Assembly (NCBI RefSeq): GCF_950100655.1
Contig: NZ_CATNLY010000023.1
Coordinates: 682,001-746,000, forward strand
Origin: Pleomorphomonas sp. T1.2MG-36
Lineage (GTDB): Bacteria; Pseudomonadota; Alphaproteobacteria; Rhizobiales; Pleomorphomonadaceae
Length of the DNA stretch: 64,000 bases
Direction of reading: 5' to 3'
Shown here: positions 24,698 to 35,248 of the stretch, one piece after another
Layout of the letters: each line of letters starts with the position of its first letter
Numbering within the stretch: the first letter of the stretch is position 1
Translations under genes and position numbers: made by a program
The notes under the pieces: generated by a model
Seen by the model: the letters and a program-made list of their open reading frames with translations, nothing else
Database searches by the model: none
Told to the model about the DNA's origin: nothing

Positions 24698-27600
24698 GGC
24701 GCCGGCCTTTCGGAAACGAGACCACGCAGGAAACCGACAAGGTCGTCATCCCGACGCAACAGACGGGCATCGGGATACCAGGGCGTAGTGTTCTCCCCGG
24801 CCCAGAGCCAGTCGGTGGCCGCCGGAGCGACCACGATCGTCGGCCGACCGAGCGAGGCGGCAAGATGAGCGGTAGCGGAAACCGGTGCGATCACCGCGTC
24901 GAGCGCCATCATGGCCGCCGCCATCTCGACGAAGCCACCCAACCGGCTTCCGAGCGACTCGGTGGCAAGCCCGCTCGGCAGTGCGGCAAGCGACGCCCTG
25001 CCCGCCCGACGATCGAGAGCATAGAGGCGCACCCCGGCGAGGCGGGCAAGCGGCGCCAGCAGCGCGGCATCGTCGGCATTTCGCCAATAAACGCCGACGG
25101 CGGGTCGTTCGTCTCCATCGGCGAGCTGCCGTCGCCAAGCCTCGACCCGCAACGGATCCGGCCGGAAGCGGGCGGGCGGCGGCAGCCCATCCCGCTCGAT
25201 GCCGAATACGTTGGGCAGGCTTAGAAGGGGAACCTCGAGGTCGTGCGGTGGCAGACGCCGCCCCTGCTCGACCACCGTCACGTCGCCGCCGAGGTCGAGC
25301 CGCCGGAACAGGTCGGTCAGCGCCGGACGAACCTCCACGACGAGGCGCGGTCCACACGCCACGAGCTGGGGCAGAAAGCGTGCGAAGGCGATGTCCAGCC
25401 CGGGATTCCGCTCGCCATGGACGAGCAGGGTCCGGCCAGCAACGTCCTCGCCGGTCCAACGCGAAGCCGAGAAGCGCCGAGGCAGCAGTTCGGTGGCTTG
25501 CCAGCGGACTTCGGCACGGGCGAAGCCGCGCCGGTAATCGCCGACGATCAACAGCGCTTCGGCCTCGTCCATCAGCAACTCGGGATCGGCGGGCGCCAGC
25601 GCCAGGGCGCGGCCATAGGCGGTCAGCGCGTCTCCGGCACGGCCAAGCGCCACCAGGGCCTTGCCGACGGCTCGATGGGCCTCGGCGAGGTCGGGGCCAA
25701 GCTCGACGGCCCGCTCGGCATGGGCGAGCGCTTCTTCGAGCCGACCAGCCAGGCGATCGACTTCCGACAGTTCGACGAGCCGCCCCGCCGTGGGTGTTTC
25801 GGCAACCAACGCGGCGAGAAGGCGTCCGGCCCGGTCGCGTTCGCCGATGCGCAGGAGCGCGGCGGCAAGCGTCTCGCGCAGTGCCGGCTCGGTGGCCCCG
25901 GCAGCTATGGCGTCTCCGAGCAGCAGCACGGCCCGATAGTCGTTCCGGCTCCTTGAGGCCGCAATGCCGGCTTGCGCGAGCATGGCGCTCGGACGAACGG
26001 AACCGTCGCCATCCGGGAGCGCCTCGTCGACCGGTGCCGGATCGGCGCGATACGGAATGGCGCGGTCGCCCGCAGCGAAAGAGGCAAGCGCAGCCGTGAG
26101 TCGGAGGAGCGGGGCGCCCTTCTCTTCGCCGGTGCGGCGACGGAAAAGACGGGTGGTGGGGAACCAGGGGCTGCGCCCGTCCTTTTCGAGCCACAGCCAA
26201 TCATCGCGGTCCGGCCCGATGACGAAGGTCGGCCGCCCCATGGCGCCGGCCAGCACGGCGATCGGGCTCGACGCCAGTGCCACCACGACGTCGAGATTCG
26301 GCAACGCGGCGGCAATCCTCTCGAGGCCGACCTGATCGGCGGCGAGCGGCCAAGCCGTGTGGAACCAAGCCGCCGCTCCCGCGTCGAGAGCGACGAAAGC
26401 GGCGCCAGAAATGGTGGTCAAGGCAGCGGCATCGGCGGCGTTGATGCCATCGAGCGCGAAGCCGACGCGAAAACCGTCAAGGTGCGCGAAAGCCCGCGCC
26501 GCGTTGGTCACCGCGACCGGATCGACGGTGAGATAAGGTTGGGAAAGCAGCAAGTCGCCGATGGAAAGGCCGAGCAGCGCGGGCACGCTCATGATCGGCA
26601 GAACCAGATCGCCCTCCCCCGGCTCTCCCACGCCATCGAGCCCATGGACAGAGGCCAGCAAGGGCGCCAGTTCGTCCGCGCCGGCGATGCGAATGCCGGC
26701 CGCGCCCGCCGCCTTGAGCGTCGGAATGAACCGCAGCAGGCGAATCAGCACCCCGGCATCGCCCTCGGCGACGAGAACGATGGTCCTGCCGGCAAGCTCG
26801 GCAGGGGATGGAAGAGCGGGCGCTCCGCCGCGTCGCCATTCGAACTCGGCAAGGCCGGCGGCAAAGTCTCCGGAGGCGAGAAGCAACTCCCCGAGAAAGG
26901 CGCGAATCGGGGGGGACGGACGATGGACGATCAGGCGGCGAAGGACGCCGATCGCCTCGCTCACTCGGCCAGCGGCGGACAGAACGCGCGCGAATTCCAT
27001 CGCAGCCTCGGTGTGGCCGTCGTCGCGCGCCACGGCCGATCCGAGAAAGTGCAGGGCGAGCCCGGTCTCCCCCTCCGATTGGGCCAAACGCCCCAGCCCG
27101 AGACGAGCGTCGGCGTCATCTCCGACGATGACGGCCCGCTCGAAGGCACGGGAGGCCCCGCGACCATCGCCCAACTTTCCCAGCACCTCGCCCCAGGCGA
27201 CCAGAAGACCGGCCCGGCGCGGTGCCGCCTGCACCGCCTGGCGAAGGGTGAACTCCGCTTTCGTCAGTTCGCCGAGCTCAACGAAGGCGGCGGCGCGGAT
27301 CCTCAACGCATCTGTCGAGCCAGGGGCGGAGCTTAGTGCCTTCTCGGCGTGCTGAAGGGCTGCGACGGGCCTGCCGCATTGGAGGTCGCGACGAGCGGCA
27401 AACAGCAGCAGCGGCGCATGGTGCGGTCCGGCGGACAAGCCGGCATCGAGCACCCGATCGAGGTCGCCCGTCTCGCCAAGGCGCAACAACAACCCGGCCA
27501 GCCGCGCCCAAGCCTCGGGATCGGATGGGTTCAGCGCCACGAGCCGGGCGGCAAGCGGCAGGGCCGTACGGGCAGCCGGGGCGCCATCCACGCCTTCGGC

Positions 27601-28572
27601 GGCGGCCGCGAGCCGGGTGAGAGAGGCGACGTCCGACAGACCTGCCGCCGCGAGCGCCCTTGTCTCGATCGCGAGAGCATCGGCCATCCCCTTCCAGTTC
27701 GGCCCTTCGGCGCGAAAGAGGCGCGCAGCGGGATACCAGCGACTGAACAGCCCCTGACCACCCCACATCCAGTGAGGCTCGCCGTCGAGCAGCAGCCAGA
27801 GCGGCGAGCCGGTGACGCCGGCGGCATGAGCGGCGGGACCATCTGTGGCGACGACAAGTTCAAGGCCGGCAAGCATGAGAGGGTCGGCATCCACCACCCC
27901 ACCGCCGAGCAGCGTGGCAGCGGTCGCGTCGAGCGCCACCAGCCGGCGGTCTGGAAAGGCCCGACGCAGCGTCGCGACAATCTGCTCGGGGACTGCCTCC
28001 CCAACACGGCTCCAAGGAGAAGCCGCCAGAGCCACGCCGATGGTCGGTCCGTTTCGCCGTTCCCAAGCTGCGGGGCGAGGAGGCGGTACTCCATCGGGTG
28101 ACAGACCGAGCGCCATCGGCGCGGACGCCAGCGGCAGGACAAGATCATGTGGCGGCAGACAGCCCGTGTCGACGAGCGGCACGCCGCCGAAGGCACCGGC
28201 GAAGGGCGCCAGTCGTGCCGCCTGGGCGGCAGGCGCGGCAAGCGTCAGAGACAGCACGCGGGCCGCAAGTTCGGGCAGGAAGCGAGCGAAAGCGAGCGTG
28301 TCGCATTCCTCGTCCTCGGCGAGCACGACCAGACGAGCCGCCGGCAACCGCGCGCCGGTCCAGCGCGGCCGATCGGATGGCGAGACAAAAGCACGACGCT
28401 CGAAGTCTCTGAAGCCTTCCGCCCATTTGCCTTGTGCGAGCAGCAAGCGTGCCGCGTCGAGGCGGGGGGACGCGGAGGCATCCGACGCCTGGGAATGGCG
28501 GCCCTCATCGATCGTCAGGTCTTCGTCCAGTTTCAGCTCCAGCTGCCGCCGTTGATCCAAGCGCCTTTCCAT
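24694..28572 (-). CDS. Giant TPR protein with three GT9/GT41-like modules
   Basis: A 1292-residue cytosolic-looking protein without signal peptide or membrane segments. Modules: A (about 71-310, ends W-M-W-G-G-Q-G ... R-W-Y-P-A-A-R-L-F-R), TPRs (about 311-590), B (about 591-812, ends D-D-W-L-W-L-E-K-D-G-R-S-P-W-F-P), TPRs (about 850-1030) and C (about 1045-1280, ends D-W-L-W-A-G-E-N-T-T-P-W-Y-P). Each module carries the same order of motifs: the F-A-R-F-L-P helix, P-P-H-D-L-x-x-P-L, a V-G-V/I-G-V strand, an H-L-A/A-H-A helix, and the tryptophan-rich end. Single-module proteins of this kind are known; three in one chain is unusual. The function is unknown, possibly protein or glycan glycosylation. 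Its promoter overlaps a perfect inverted repeat. Confidence 0.75.
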   Translation of the reverse strand: MERRLDQRRQLELKLDEDLTIDEGRHSQASDASASPRLDAARLLLAQGKWAEGFRDFERRAFVSPSDRPRWTGARLPAARLVVLAEDEECDTLAFARFLPELAARVLSLTLAAPAAQAARLAPFAGAFGGVPLVDTGCLPPHDLVLPLASAPMALGLSPDGVPPPRPAAWERRNGPTIGVALAASPWSRVGEAVPEQIVATLRRAFPDRRLVALDATAATLLGGGVVDADPLMLAGLELVVATDGPAAHAAGVTGSPLWLLLDGEPHWMWGGQGLFSRWYPAARLFRAEGPNWKGMADALAIETRALAAAGLSDVASLTRLAAAAEGVDGAPAARTALPLAARLVALNPSDPEAWARLAGLLLRLGETGDLDRVLDAGLSAGPHHAPLLLFAARRDLQCGRPVAALQHAEKALSSAPGSTDALRIRAAAFVELGELTKAEFTLRQAVQAAPRRAGLLVAWGEVLGKLGDGRGASRAFERAVIVGDDADARLGLGRLAQSEGETGLALHFLGSAVARDDGHTEAAMEFARVLSAAGRVSEAIGVLRRLIVHRPSPPIRAFLGELLLASGDFAAGLAEFEWRRGGAPALPSPAELAGRTIVLVAEGDAGVLIRLLRFIPTLKAAGAAGIRIAGADELAPLLASVHGLDGVGEPGEGDLVLPIMSVPALLGLSIGDLLLSQPYLTVDPVAVTNAARAFAHLDGFRVGFALDGINAADAAALTTISGAAFVALDAGAAAWFHTAWPLAADQVGLERIAAALPNLDVVVALASSPIAVLAGAMGRPTFVIGPDRDDWLWLEKDGRSPWFPTTRLFRRRTGEEKGAPLLRLTAALASFAAGDRAIPYRADPAPVDEALPDGDGSVRPSAMLAQAGIAASRSRNDYRAVLLLGDAIAAGATEPALRETLAAALLRIGERDRAGRLLAALVAETPTAGRLVELSEVDRLAGRLEEALAHAERAVELGPDLAEAHRAVGKALVALGRAGDALTAYGRALALAPADPELLMDEAEALLIVGDYRRGFARAEVRWQATELLPRRFSASRWTGEDVAGRTLLVHGERNPGLDIAFARFLPQLVACGPRLVVEVRPALTDLFRRLDLGGDVTVVEQGRRLPPHDLEVPLLSLPNVFGIERDGLPPPARFRPDPLRVEAWRRQLADGDERPAVGVYWRNADDAALLAPLARLAGVRLYALDRRAGRASLAALPSGLATESLGSRLGGFVEMAAAMMALDAVIAPVSATAHLAASLGRPTIVVAPAATDWLWAGENTTPWYPDARLLRRDDDLVGFLRGLVSERPAP

Positions 28573-28590
28573 GAAGCGAACGGCCTGATT

Positions 28591-28614
28591 CGGGAACGAT
28601 TATATCCGTTCCCG
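28591..28614 (-). promoter_or_regulatory. Promoter -10 inside a perfect inverted repeat
   Basis: CGGGAACG (28591-28598) and CGTTCCCG (28607-28614) are perfect complements eight bases apart. On the minus strand the spacer contains a consensus TATAAT (28604-28599), about 26 bases before the giant TPR gene's ATG. No good -35 is seen (TTCGCA at 20 bp spacing at best). The layout is that of a repressor operator sitting on a -10 box. It is not CIRCE, nor a GTTC-N7-GTTC LexA box. Confidence 0.55.
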
Positions 28615-28747
28615 CCAGCCCCCATGCGAATGCTGGGCGTCCTTCGGCGCCTTCATGCCACAGTGCGGCCGTGTTTCAGCGTTCCTTAAGATACCGATCC
28701 CTATCCTGGTTATCGCCGAATCTGGCTGGAAATCCTGGACTGACCGC

Positions 28748-29566
28748 ATGACCGACATCGCTGACAACACCGCCCAGAAGACCTCCAAGGCCTTTGTCCT
28801 TCCAGCCATCGACAACGATTTTCTTCTCTCGGACTCGATGCGCGGCGTCCGCTTCATGCTGGAGTATTCCAAGGCCGAACAGACGCTGAAGGCCTGGGGC
28901 ATCCGGTCGACGCTCGTCGTGTTCGGTTCTGCCCGCGTCCATGAAAACGGCGATCCCCTGCACAATCGCTGGTACAACACGGCGCGCGAATTCGGCCGCA
29001 TCGCGTCCGAACGTGGCGGCGCCGTCAACCGTGCCGACGGGTTCTTCGACAACGTCATCGCCACCGGCGGCGGCCCTGGCGTCATGGAGGCGGCCAACCG
29101 TGGCGCCCGCGACGCCGGCGCGCCGACCATCGGCTTCAACATCGTCCTGCCGCACGAGCAGGAACCCAACGCCTATACGACGCCGCAACTCACCTTCCGG
29201 TTCCACTACTTTGCCATGCGCAAGATGCATCTGGCCATGCGCGCCAATGCCTTGGTGGTGTTCCCCGGCGGGTTCGGCACCTTCGACGAGCTGTTCGAGC
29301 TTCTGACGCTGACCCAGACCCACAAGGGCACCCGAATTCCGGTCGTGCTGGTGGACGGCGAGTACTGGCACAAGGTCATCAATTTCGACGCCCTGGCCGA
29401 CTACGGCATGATCAACCGCGAGGACATCGGTCTCGTCCACTTTGCCGAAACGGCAGAGGAGATCTGGAGCTATCTCGCCTCGGAGGGTCTCGGGTCGCAC
29501 CGTAACCGCGACAAGGCCCGTTACGGCGAAGGCGTGTTGACGCGCCCCTCTCCCGTGCCGGAATGA
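28748..29566 (+). CDS. LOG-family (lysine decarboxylase-like) nucleotide phosphoribohydrolase
   Basis: A 272-residue cytosolic protein of the LOG family, whose characterised members hydrolyse cytokinin riboside or purine nucleoside monophosphates to base and ribose 5-phosphate. The diagnostic P-G-G-F-G-T-F-D-E-L-F-E (about 180) and G-G-G-P-G-V-M-E-A (about 114) are intact, along with V-V-F-G-S-A-R. The name lysine decarboxylase often attached to this family is not supported by the known biochemistry. ATG 28748 fits the family start; the frame is open further upstream. It lies about 70 bp before mutS. Confidence 0.88.
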   Translation: MTDIADNTAQKTSKAFVLPAIDNDFLLSDSMRGVRFMLEYSKAEQTLKAWGIRSTLVVFGSARVHENGDPLHNRWYNTAREFGRIASERGGAVNRADGFFDNVIATGGGPGVMEAANRGARDAGAPTIGFNIVLPHEQEPNAYTTPQLTFRFHYFAMRKMHLAMRANALVVFPGGFGTFDELFELLTLTQTHKGTRIPVVLVDGEYWHKVINFDALADYGMINREDIGLVHFAETAEEIWSYLASEGLGSHRNRDKARYGEGVLTRPSPVPE

Positions 29567-29638
29567 CGGCTGGATAACCGCGACAGCAGGACATTTGCCG
29601 CGTGAAAAGCGGTGCGGGCTTTGTTAGCTTCCCGCCCC

Positions 29639-32368
29639 ATGACCGACGTGCAAGCTCTCCCCGACGACCGGACCGCCGATGTGGCGACGCCCGCCATGGC
29701 GCAGTTCATCGAGATCAAGGCAGCCAATCCCGATTGTCTGCTGTTCTACCGGATGGGCGACTTCTACGAGATGTTCTTCAAGGATGCCGAGGTCGCCTCG
29801 CGCGCCCTTGGCATCACGCTCACCAAACGCGGCAAGTATCGCGGTGAGGACATTCCGCTCTGCGGCGTACCGGTGCATGCGGCCGACGACTATCTTCAGC
29901 GCCTCATCGCCCTCGGCCATCGCGTCGCCGTCTGCGAGCAGATGGAAGATCCGGCCGAGGCAAAGAAGCGCGGCTCGAAATCGGTGGTGCGGCGCGACGT
30001 CGTCCGGCTCGTCACGCCCGGCACGCTGACCGAGGACAATCTTCTCGATGCGCGCCGCTCCAACTATCTCGCTGCCGTCGCGCGCCAAAAGGGAACGGAT
30101 AGCACCGCCGACGGATTTGCCGTCGCCTGGGCGGACATGTCGACCGGCGCCTTCCGCCTTGCCGAAACCAGCCCGGCCGCCCTGCCGGCGCTGCTTGCCC
30201 GCATCGAGCCACGCGAGCTCCTGGCCGCCGACGGCCTGTTCGAGGACGACGAGTTGCGTCGGACCTTCAAGGCGGCGAGCCCGGCCGTGGTGCCGCTGCC
30301 GCGTGCCTTTTTCGATGCCGCCACGGCCGAACACCGGCTCGCCGATTTCTTTTCCGTCGCCTCGCTCGACGCCTTCGGCAGCTTCACCCGGCTGGAGCTG
30401 ACCGCCGCCGCCGCCATCGTCGCCTATGTCGACAAGACGCAAATCGGCAGCCGGCCACCGCTCGACCCGCCGGCCCGCGAGAGCCTGGGCGGCGCTCTCG
30501 CCATCGACGCGGCCAGCCGGGCCAACCTCGAACTGTCGCGCACTCTGTCCGGCGAACGGCGCGGCTCGTTGCTGCACGCCATCGACCGCACGGTATCGGG
30601 CGCCGGAGCACGCCTCCTCGCCGACCGGCTCGCGGCACCGCTTGCCGACCCCGACGCCATCCGCGACCGGCTCGACGCCGTCGACTTCTTCCTGTCGGAG
30701 ACGACGCTTCGGGCGCGCCTGCGCCGGGATCTGGCCGGCGCACCCGACATGGCCCGCGCCCTCACCCGCATCAGCCTCGACCGTGGCGGTCCGCGCGATC
30801 TTGCCGCCATCGCCGGCGGGCTCGCCGCCGCCGTCCAACTGGCGGGCGACCTTCGCGATGCAGGCGGCGCGGGACCCGAGATCGACCGCATCGCCCATGG
30901 CCTTGAAGCCGCCCCGGCCGACCTTGCCGGACGGCTGACCGCAGCGCTCGACGACGAGCTTCCCCTCCTGAAGCGCGACGGCGGTTTCGTGCGGCCCGGC
31001 TTCCGCGCCGACCTCGACGAAGCGCGCGCCCTGCGCGACGAGAGCCGGCAGGTGATTGCCGCCTTGCAGCAGACCTATGCCGAGACGGCCGGCATCAAGT
31101 CGTTGAAGGTGCGCCATAACGGCGTGCTCGGCTACTTCATCGAGGTGGCGCCGAACTACGCGCAGGCGATGACCAGCGAGCCGCTCAACCGGCTGTTCAT
31201 CCACCGGCAGACGCTGGCCGGCGCCATGCGCTTTTCGACGACGGAGCTGTCCGAACTCGAGGGCCGCATCGCCTCGGCGGCGGAGAGAGCCTTGGCGGTC
31301 GAGCTCTCGGTCTTCGCCGAACTCGCCCGCGAGACGATGGAAGCCGGCACCGCCATCAAGCGGGCGGCCGACATGCTGGCCGCGCTCGACGTCGCCACCG
31401 CGCTTGCCGAGCTGGCCGCCGCCGAGGGTTACGTCCGGCCGCGCGTCGATGACAGCCTGACCTTCCGCATCGACGGCGGCCGTCACCCGGTGGTCGAGCA
31501 GGTTCTGCGCGAGGACGGTGGTTCGTTCGTCGCCAACGGCTGCGACGTCGGTGGCGAGGCGGCCGGCAAGCTGTGGCTGGTCACCGGTCCCAACATGGCC
31601 GGTAAGTCGACCTTCCTGAGGCAGAACGCGCTGATCGCGGTGCTGGCCCAGATCGGCTCCTTCGTGCCGGCCCGTTCGGCGCACATCGGCGTCGTCGACC
31701 GGCTGTTCTCGCGCGTCGGCGCTGCCGACGACCTGGCGCGCGGGCGCTCCACCTTCATGGTCGAGATGATCGAGACGGCGGCCATCCTCAATCAGGCAGG
31801 CCCGCGCTCCTTCGTTATTCTCGATGAGATCGGCCGGGGCACCGCCACCTATGATGGACTTTCCATCGCCTGGGCCACCATCGAGCATCTGCACGAAGCC
31901 AATCGCTGCCGCACGCTGTTCGCGACGCACTACCACGAGCTGACAGCGCTCTCGGAGCGCCTGCCACGCGTCGTCAATGCCACCGTCAAGGTGAAGGAGT
32001 GGCGCGGCGACGTGGTGTTCCTGCACGAGATCGTGCCCGGATCGGCCGACCGGTCCTACGGCATCCAGGTCGCCAAGCTCGCGGGCCTGCCCCGGCCGGT
32101 GATCGAGCGGGCGCGCTCCGTTCTGGCCGAGCTGGAGAAATCGGGCGGAAACAACGCCGCCTCCATGCTCGACGACCTGCCGCTGTTCTCGCTGGCACGC
32201 CATCAGGCCGCGGCGGCACCGGTCGAAATGGCACCCGATCCCGCGGAAGCGGAGCTGCTCGCCGCCATCGATGCGCTGGCGCCCGACGAGCTCAGTCCCC
32301 GCGAGGCGCTGGAGGCCGTTTATCGGCTGAAGGCGCTTCGAATGGGAATCGGACGCGCGCATGGTTGA
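29639..32368 (+). CDS. mutS: DNA mismatch repair protein MutS
   Basis: A 909-residue mismatch-recognition ATPase. The N-terminal domain has the mismatch-reading [11 protein letters not shown] (Phe and Glu of the F-x-E motif, about 37-47). The C-terminal ATPase has Walker [10 protein letters not shown] (about 657), Walker [11 protein letters not shown] and F-A-T-H-Y-H-E-L. The length is usual for alphaproteobacterial MutS. ATG 29639 was chosen over an earlier in-frame start because the extension lacks family features. It is followed by glnD after 93 bp on the same strand. Confidence 0.96.
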   Translation: MTDVQALPDDRTADVATPAMAQFIEIKAANPDCLLFYRMGDFYEMFFKDAEVASRALGITLTKRGKYRGEDIPLCGVPVHAADDYLQRLIALGHRVAVCEQMEDPAEAKKRGSKSVVRRDVVRLVTPGTLTEDNLLDARRSNYLAAVARQKGTDSTADGFAVAWADMSTGAFRLAETSPAALPALLARIEPRELLAADGLFEDDELRRTFKAASPAVVPLPRAFFDAATAEHRLADFFSVASLDAFGSFTRLELTAAAAIVAYVDKTQIGSRPPLDPPARESLGGALAIDAASRANLELSRTLSGERRGSLLHAIDRTVSGAGARLLADRLAAPLADPDAIRDRLDAVDFFLSETTLRARLRRDLAGAPDMARALTRISLDRGGPRDLAAIAGGLAAAVQLAGDLRDAGGAGPEIDRIAHGLEAAPADLAGRLTAALDDELPLLKRDGGFVRPGFRADLDEARALRDESRQVIAALQQTYAETAGIKSLKVRHNGVLGYFIEVAPNYAQAMTSEPLNRLFIHRQTLAGAMRFSTTELSELEGRIASAAERALAVELSVFAELARETMEAGTAIKRAADMLAALDVATALAELAAAEGYVRPRVDDSLTFRIDGGRHPVVEQVLREDGGSFVANGCDVGGEAAGKLWLVTGPNMAGKSTFLRQNALIAVLAQIGSFVPARSAHIGVVDRLFSRVGAADDLARGRSTFMVEMIETAAILNQAGPRSFVILDEIGRGTATYDGLSIAWATIEHLHEANRCRTLFATHYHELTALSERLPRVVNATVKVKEWRGDVVFLHEIVPGSADRSYGIQVAKLAGLPRPVIERARSVLAELEKSGGNNAASMLDDLPLFSLARHQAAAAPVEMAPDPAEAELLAAIDALAPDELSPREALEAVYRLKALRMGIGRAHG

Positions 32369-32461
32369 TTGTTCGGGTTCCGCCGACTATTCGGTTTTGT
32401 TGCCGGCTGCGGACAAGCCCGGACCTGCTGCGCCTACCTCGTCCGAAGGTGATTGCCGCCG

Positions 32462-35233
32462 ATGACCAAGCTTCCGGAAACCACCACCCTGATCGACGAG
32501 ACGGCACTCGGCGCGGAAATGGCGGCCATCGCCGACCGGGCGGCAACCGCCGGTGTCGACCCACGCCCGGAACTGCTCGCCGTGCTGAAGCGGGCGAACC
32601 AGGAAGGACGAGCGGCGGCCCGAGATATCCTGGGCCGCGACCGGGATGGCGTCGCCTGCGCCCGCCGCCTCTCGGCTCTGGTGGATTCGCTGATCCACGT
32701 CATCTACGAGCATACGGTGAGCCGCGTCTTCCCCGGCGGGCGCGACGAGAAGATCGCCATCATCGCCGTCGGCGGCTATGGCCGCGCTACGCTGGCCCCC
32801 TCCTCGGACGTCGACCTCCTGTTCCTGCTGCCGCCGAAGTCGCAGCCGCTCGCCGACAAGGTTCTGGAACACATCCTTTATTTTCTCTGGGACATCGGCT
32901 TCAAGGTCGGCCACTCGACACGCCGCGTCGAAGACTGCATCAAGCTCGGCCGCGCCGACATGACCATCCGCACGGCGCTGCTCGAAGCCCGGTGGATTCT
33001 CGGCGACAAGAGCCTCTATTCGGAGATGACCAGCCGCTTCGACAACGAGGTGGTCAAGGGCACCGGTCCGGAGTTCATCCAGGCCAAGCTTGCCGAGCGC
33101 GACGAAAGGCACAGGCGCGCCGGCACCTCGCGCTATCTCGTCGAGCCGAACGTCAAGGACGGCAAGGGCGGCCTCCGCGACCTTCACACGCTGTTCTGGA
33201 TCGCCAAATACTTCTATCGCGCCTCGACGGCCGACGAACTTGTGAAGCAGGGCATCTTCGCCCGCAAGGAGCTCAACCGCTTCCACAAGTGCGAAGAGTT
33301 CCTGTGGGCGGTGCGCTGCAACCTCCACTTCGTCACCAACCGGGCCGACGACCGGCTCGGCTTCGAGAACCAGCGCGAAATTGCCGAGCTCCTGGGCTAT
33401 CAGCTCCATCCAGGTCTTGAGCCCGTCGAACGCTTCATGAAACACTATTTCCTGGTGGCCAAGGACGTGGGCGACCTCACGCGCATCTTCTGCGCGGCCC
33501 TCGAGGAGATGCACGCCAAGCCCAAGCCGATGCTCGATCGGGTGCTGCGCCACACCTTCCGGCGGCGCAAGAAGTCGCTGCCGGGCACGCCGCAGTTCAT
33601 CATCGACAACGACCGCCTGTCGGTGATCGACGACGGCGTGTTCGAGCGAGATCCGGTCAATCTTCTTCGTATCTTCGCCGTTGCCGCCCGGAAGGATCTC
33701 GACTTTCATCCGGATGCGCTGAAGCTGATCACCCGCTCTCTGCGCCTCATCGATAGCGACTTGCGCGAAAATGAGGAGGCCAACCGCATATTCCTCGACG
33801 TGCTGACGTCGAAGAGGCATGCCGAGGCGGTGCTCAGGGCGATGAACGAAACCGGCGTGCTCGGCCGCTTCATCAACGAGTTCGGCCGCGTCGTGGCGAT
33901 GATGCAGTTCAATATGTATCATCATTACACCGTCGACGAGCACACGCTGCGGGCCATCGGCCTTCTCGCCCAGATCGAGCGCGGCGAGGAGCAGGGCGAC
34001 CATCCGCTCGCCACCGAGCTGTTTCCGGCCATTTCCAACCGCAACGTGCTCTATCTCGCCCTGTTCCTGCACGACATCGCCAAGGGGCGCGTCGAGGATC
34101 ACTCGATTGCCGGTGCCAAGATTGCCCGCCGTCTCGGGCCGCGCTTCGGCTTCTCGCCGGCCGAGACGGACCAGCTCGCCTGGCTCGTCGAGAACCACCT
34201 GGTGATGTCGATCATCGCCCAGTCGCGCGATCTTTCCGACCGCCAGACCATTCGCGACTTCGCCGCCGTGGTGCAAACGGTGGAACGGCTCCGCATGCTG
34301 CTGATGCTGACCATCGCCGACATCAAGGCGGTGGGTCCGGGCGTCTGGAACGGCTGGAAGGGGCAACTCCTCAGGACACTCTATTACGAGACCGAGCCCT
34401 ATCTCCTCGGCGGCCACTCGAAGCTGTCGCGCGACCAGCGCGTCGCCGCCGCCAAGGCGGAGCTCGCCGCCGAGCTGACCGACTGGAGCGAGACGGAGCT
34501 ATCCGACTATGGCCGACGCCATTTCGCGCCTTACTGGCTGCGCGTCGACCTGCCCGAAAAGATCATGCACGCCCGCCTTCTGAGGTCGATGGAAGGGACG
34601 GGGCGACGCCTCGCCACCGCCTATTCGACCAAGAAATTCGAGGCGATCACCGAACTGGTGGTGGTGGCGCCCGACCATCCGCGCCTTCTGTCGACCATCA
34701 CCGGCGCCTGCGCGGCGGCCGGCGTCAACATCGCCGACGCCCAGATCTACACCACCACCGACGGCCTCGCCCTCGACACCATCCTGATCAACCGCGAGTT
34801 TCCGGACGACGCCGACGAGTTCCGGCGCGCCGACCGCGTGCTGAAGATGATCGAGGCGGCGCTCGAAGGGCGCGAGAGACTGCCGGAGATCGTTGCCCGC
34901 CGTGTCGGTCAACGCAAGGCGACCAAGGCGTTCAGCGTGCCGACCGACATCAAGTTCGACAACGCGCTGTCGGAGAACCTTTCCGTGCTCGAGGTGTCCT
35001 GCCTCGACCGGCCGGGCCTTCTCTACGACGTGACGACGGCGATGAGCGACCTCAACCTCAACATCGCCTCGGCGCACATCGCCACCTTCGGCGAGCGGGT
35101 TGTCGACGTGTTCTACGTCACCGATCTCACCAAGCTGAAGATCCAGTCCGGCTCCAAGCAGGCAGCGATTCGCCGACGCATCCTCGCGGCCGTGGCCGGC
35201 GAAGAGCCGCATCCGCCCAAGAAGGCAGCCTGA
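32462..35233 (+). CDS. glnD: Bifunctional PII uridylyltransferase/uridylyl-removing enzyme GlnD
   Basis: A 923-residue nitrogen sensor that uridylylates PII when glutamine is low and removes UMP when it is high. Domains in order: nucleotidyltransferase G-G-Y-G-R-A-T-L-A-P-S-S-D-V-D-L-L (about 103-119), a helical region, an HD domain L-F-L-H-D-I-A-K-G (about 537) and two ACT domains near 725-800 and 845-905 (D-R-P-G-L-L-Y-D-V). All key residues appear intact. ATG 32462 is the natural start. The order glnD-murJ-trpS is common in Hyphomicrobiales. Confidence 0.96.
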   Translation: MTKLPETTTLIDETALGAEMAAIADRAATAGVDPRPELLAVLKRANQEGRAAARDILGRDRDGVACARRLSALVDSLIHVIYEHTVSRVFPGGRDEKIAIIAVGGYGRATLAPSSDVDLLFLLPPKSQPLADKVLEHILYFLWDIGFKVGHSTRRVEDCIKLGRADMTIRTALLEARWILGDKSLYSEMTSRFDNEVVKGTGPEFIQAKLAERDERHRRAGTSRYLVEPNVKDGKGGLRDLHTLFWIAKYFYRASTADELVKQGIFARKELNRFHKCEEFLWAVRCNLHFVTNRADDRLGFENQREIAELLGYQLHPGLEPVERFMKHYFLVAKDVGDLTRIFCAALEEMHAKPKPMLDRVLRHTFRRRKKSLPGTPQFIIDNDRLSVIDDGVFERDPVNLLRIFAVAARKDLDFHPDALKLITRSLRLIDSDLRENEEANRIFLDVLTSKRHAEAVLRAMNETGVLGRFINEFGRVVAMMQFNMYHHYTVDEHTLRAIGLLAQIERGEEQGDHPLATELFPAISNRNVLYLALFLHDIAKGRVEDHSIAGAKIARRLGPRFGFSPAETDQLAWLVENHLVMSIIAQSRDLSDRQTIRDFAAVVQTVERLRMLLMLTIADIKAVGPGVWNGWKGQLLRTLYYETEPYLLGGHSKLSRDQRVAAAKAELAAELTDWSETELSDYGRRHFAPYWLRVDLPEKIMHARLLRSMEGTGRRLATAYSTKKFEAITELVVVAPDHPRLLSTITGACAAAGVNIADAQIYTTTDGLALDTILINREFPDDADEFRRADRVLKMIEAALEGRERLPEIVARRVGQRKATKAFSVPTDIKFDNALSENLSVLEVSCLDRPGLLYDVTTAMSDLNLNIASAHIATFGERVVDVFYVTDLTKLKIQSGSKQAAIRRRILAAVAGEEPHPPKKAA

Positions 35234-35248
35234 GGAAGGCAACCGGTC

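Noticed and set aside
29624..32362. Long open frame antisense to mutS (912 codons)
   Set aside because: Shadow of mutS in the complementary frame; no recognisable domain.
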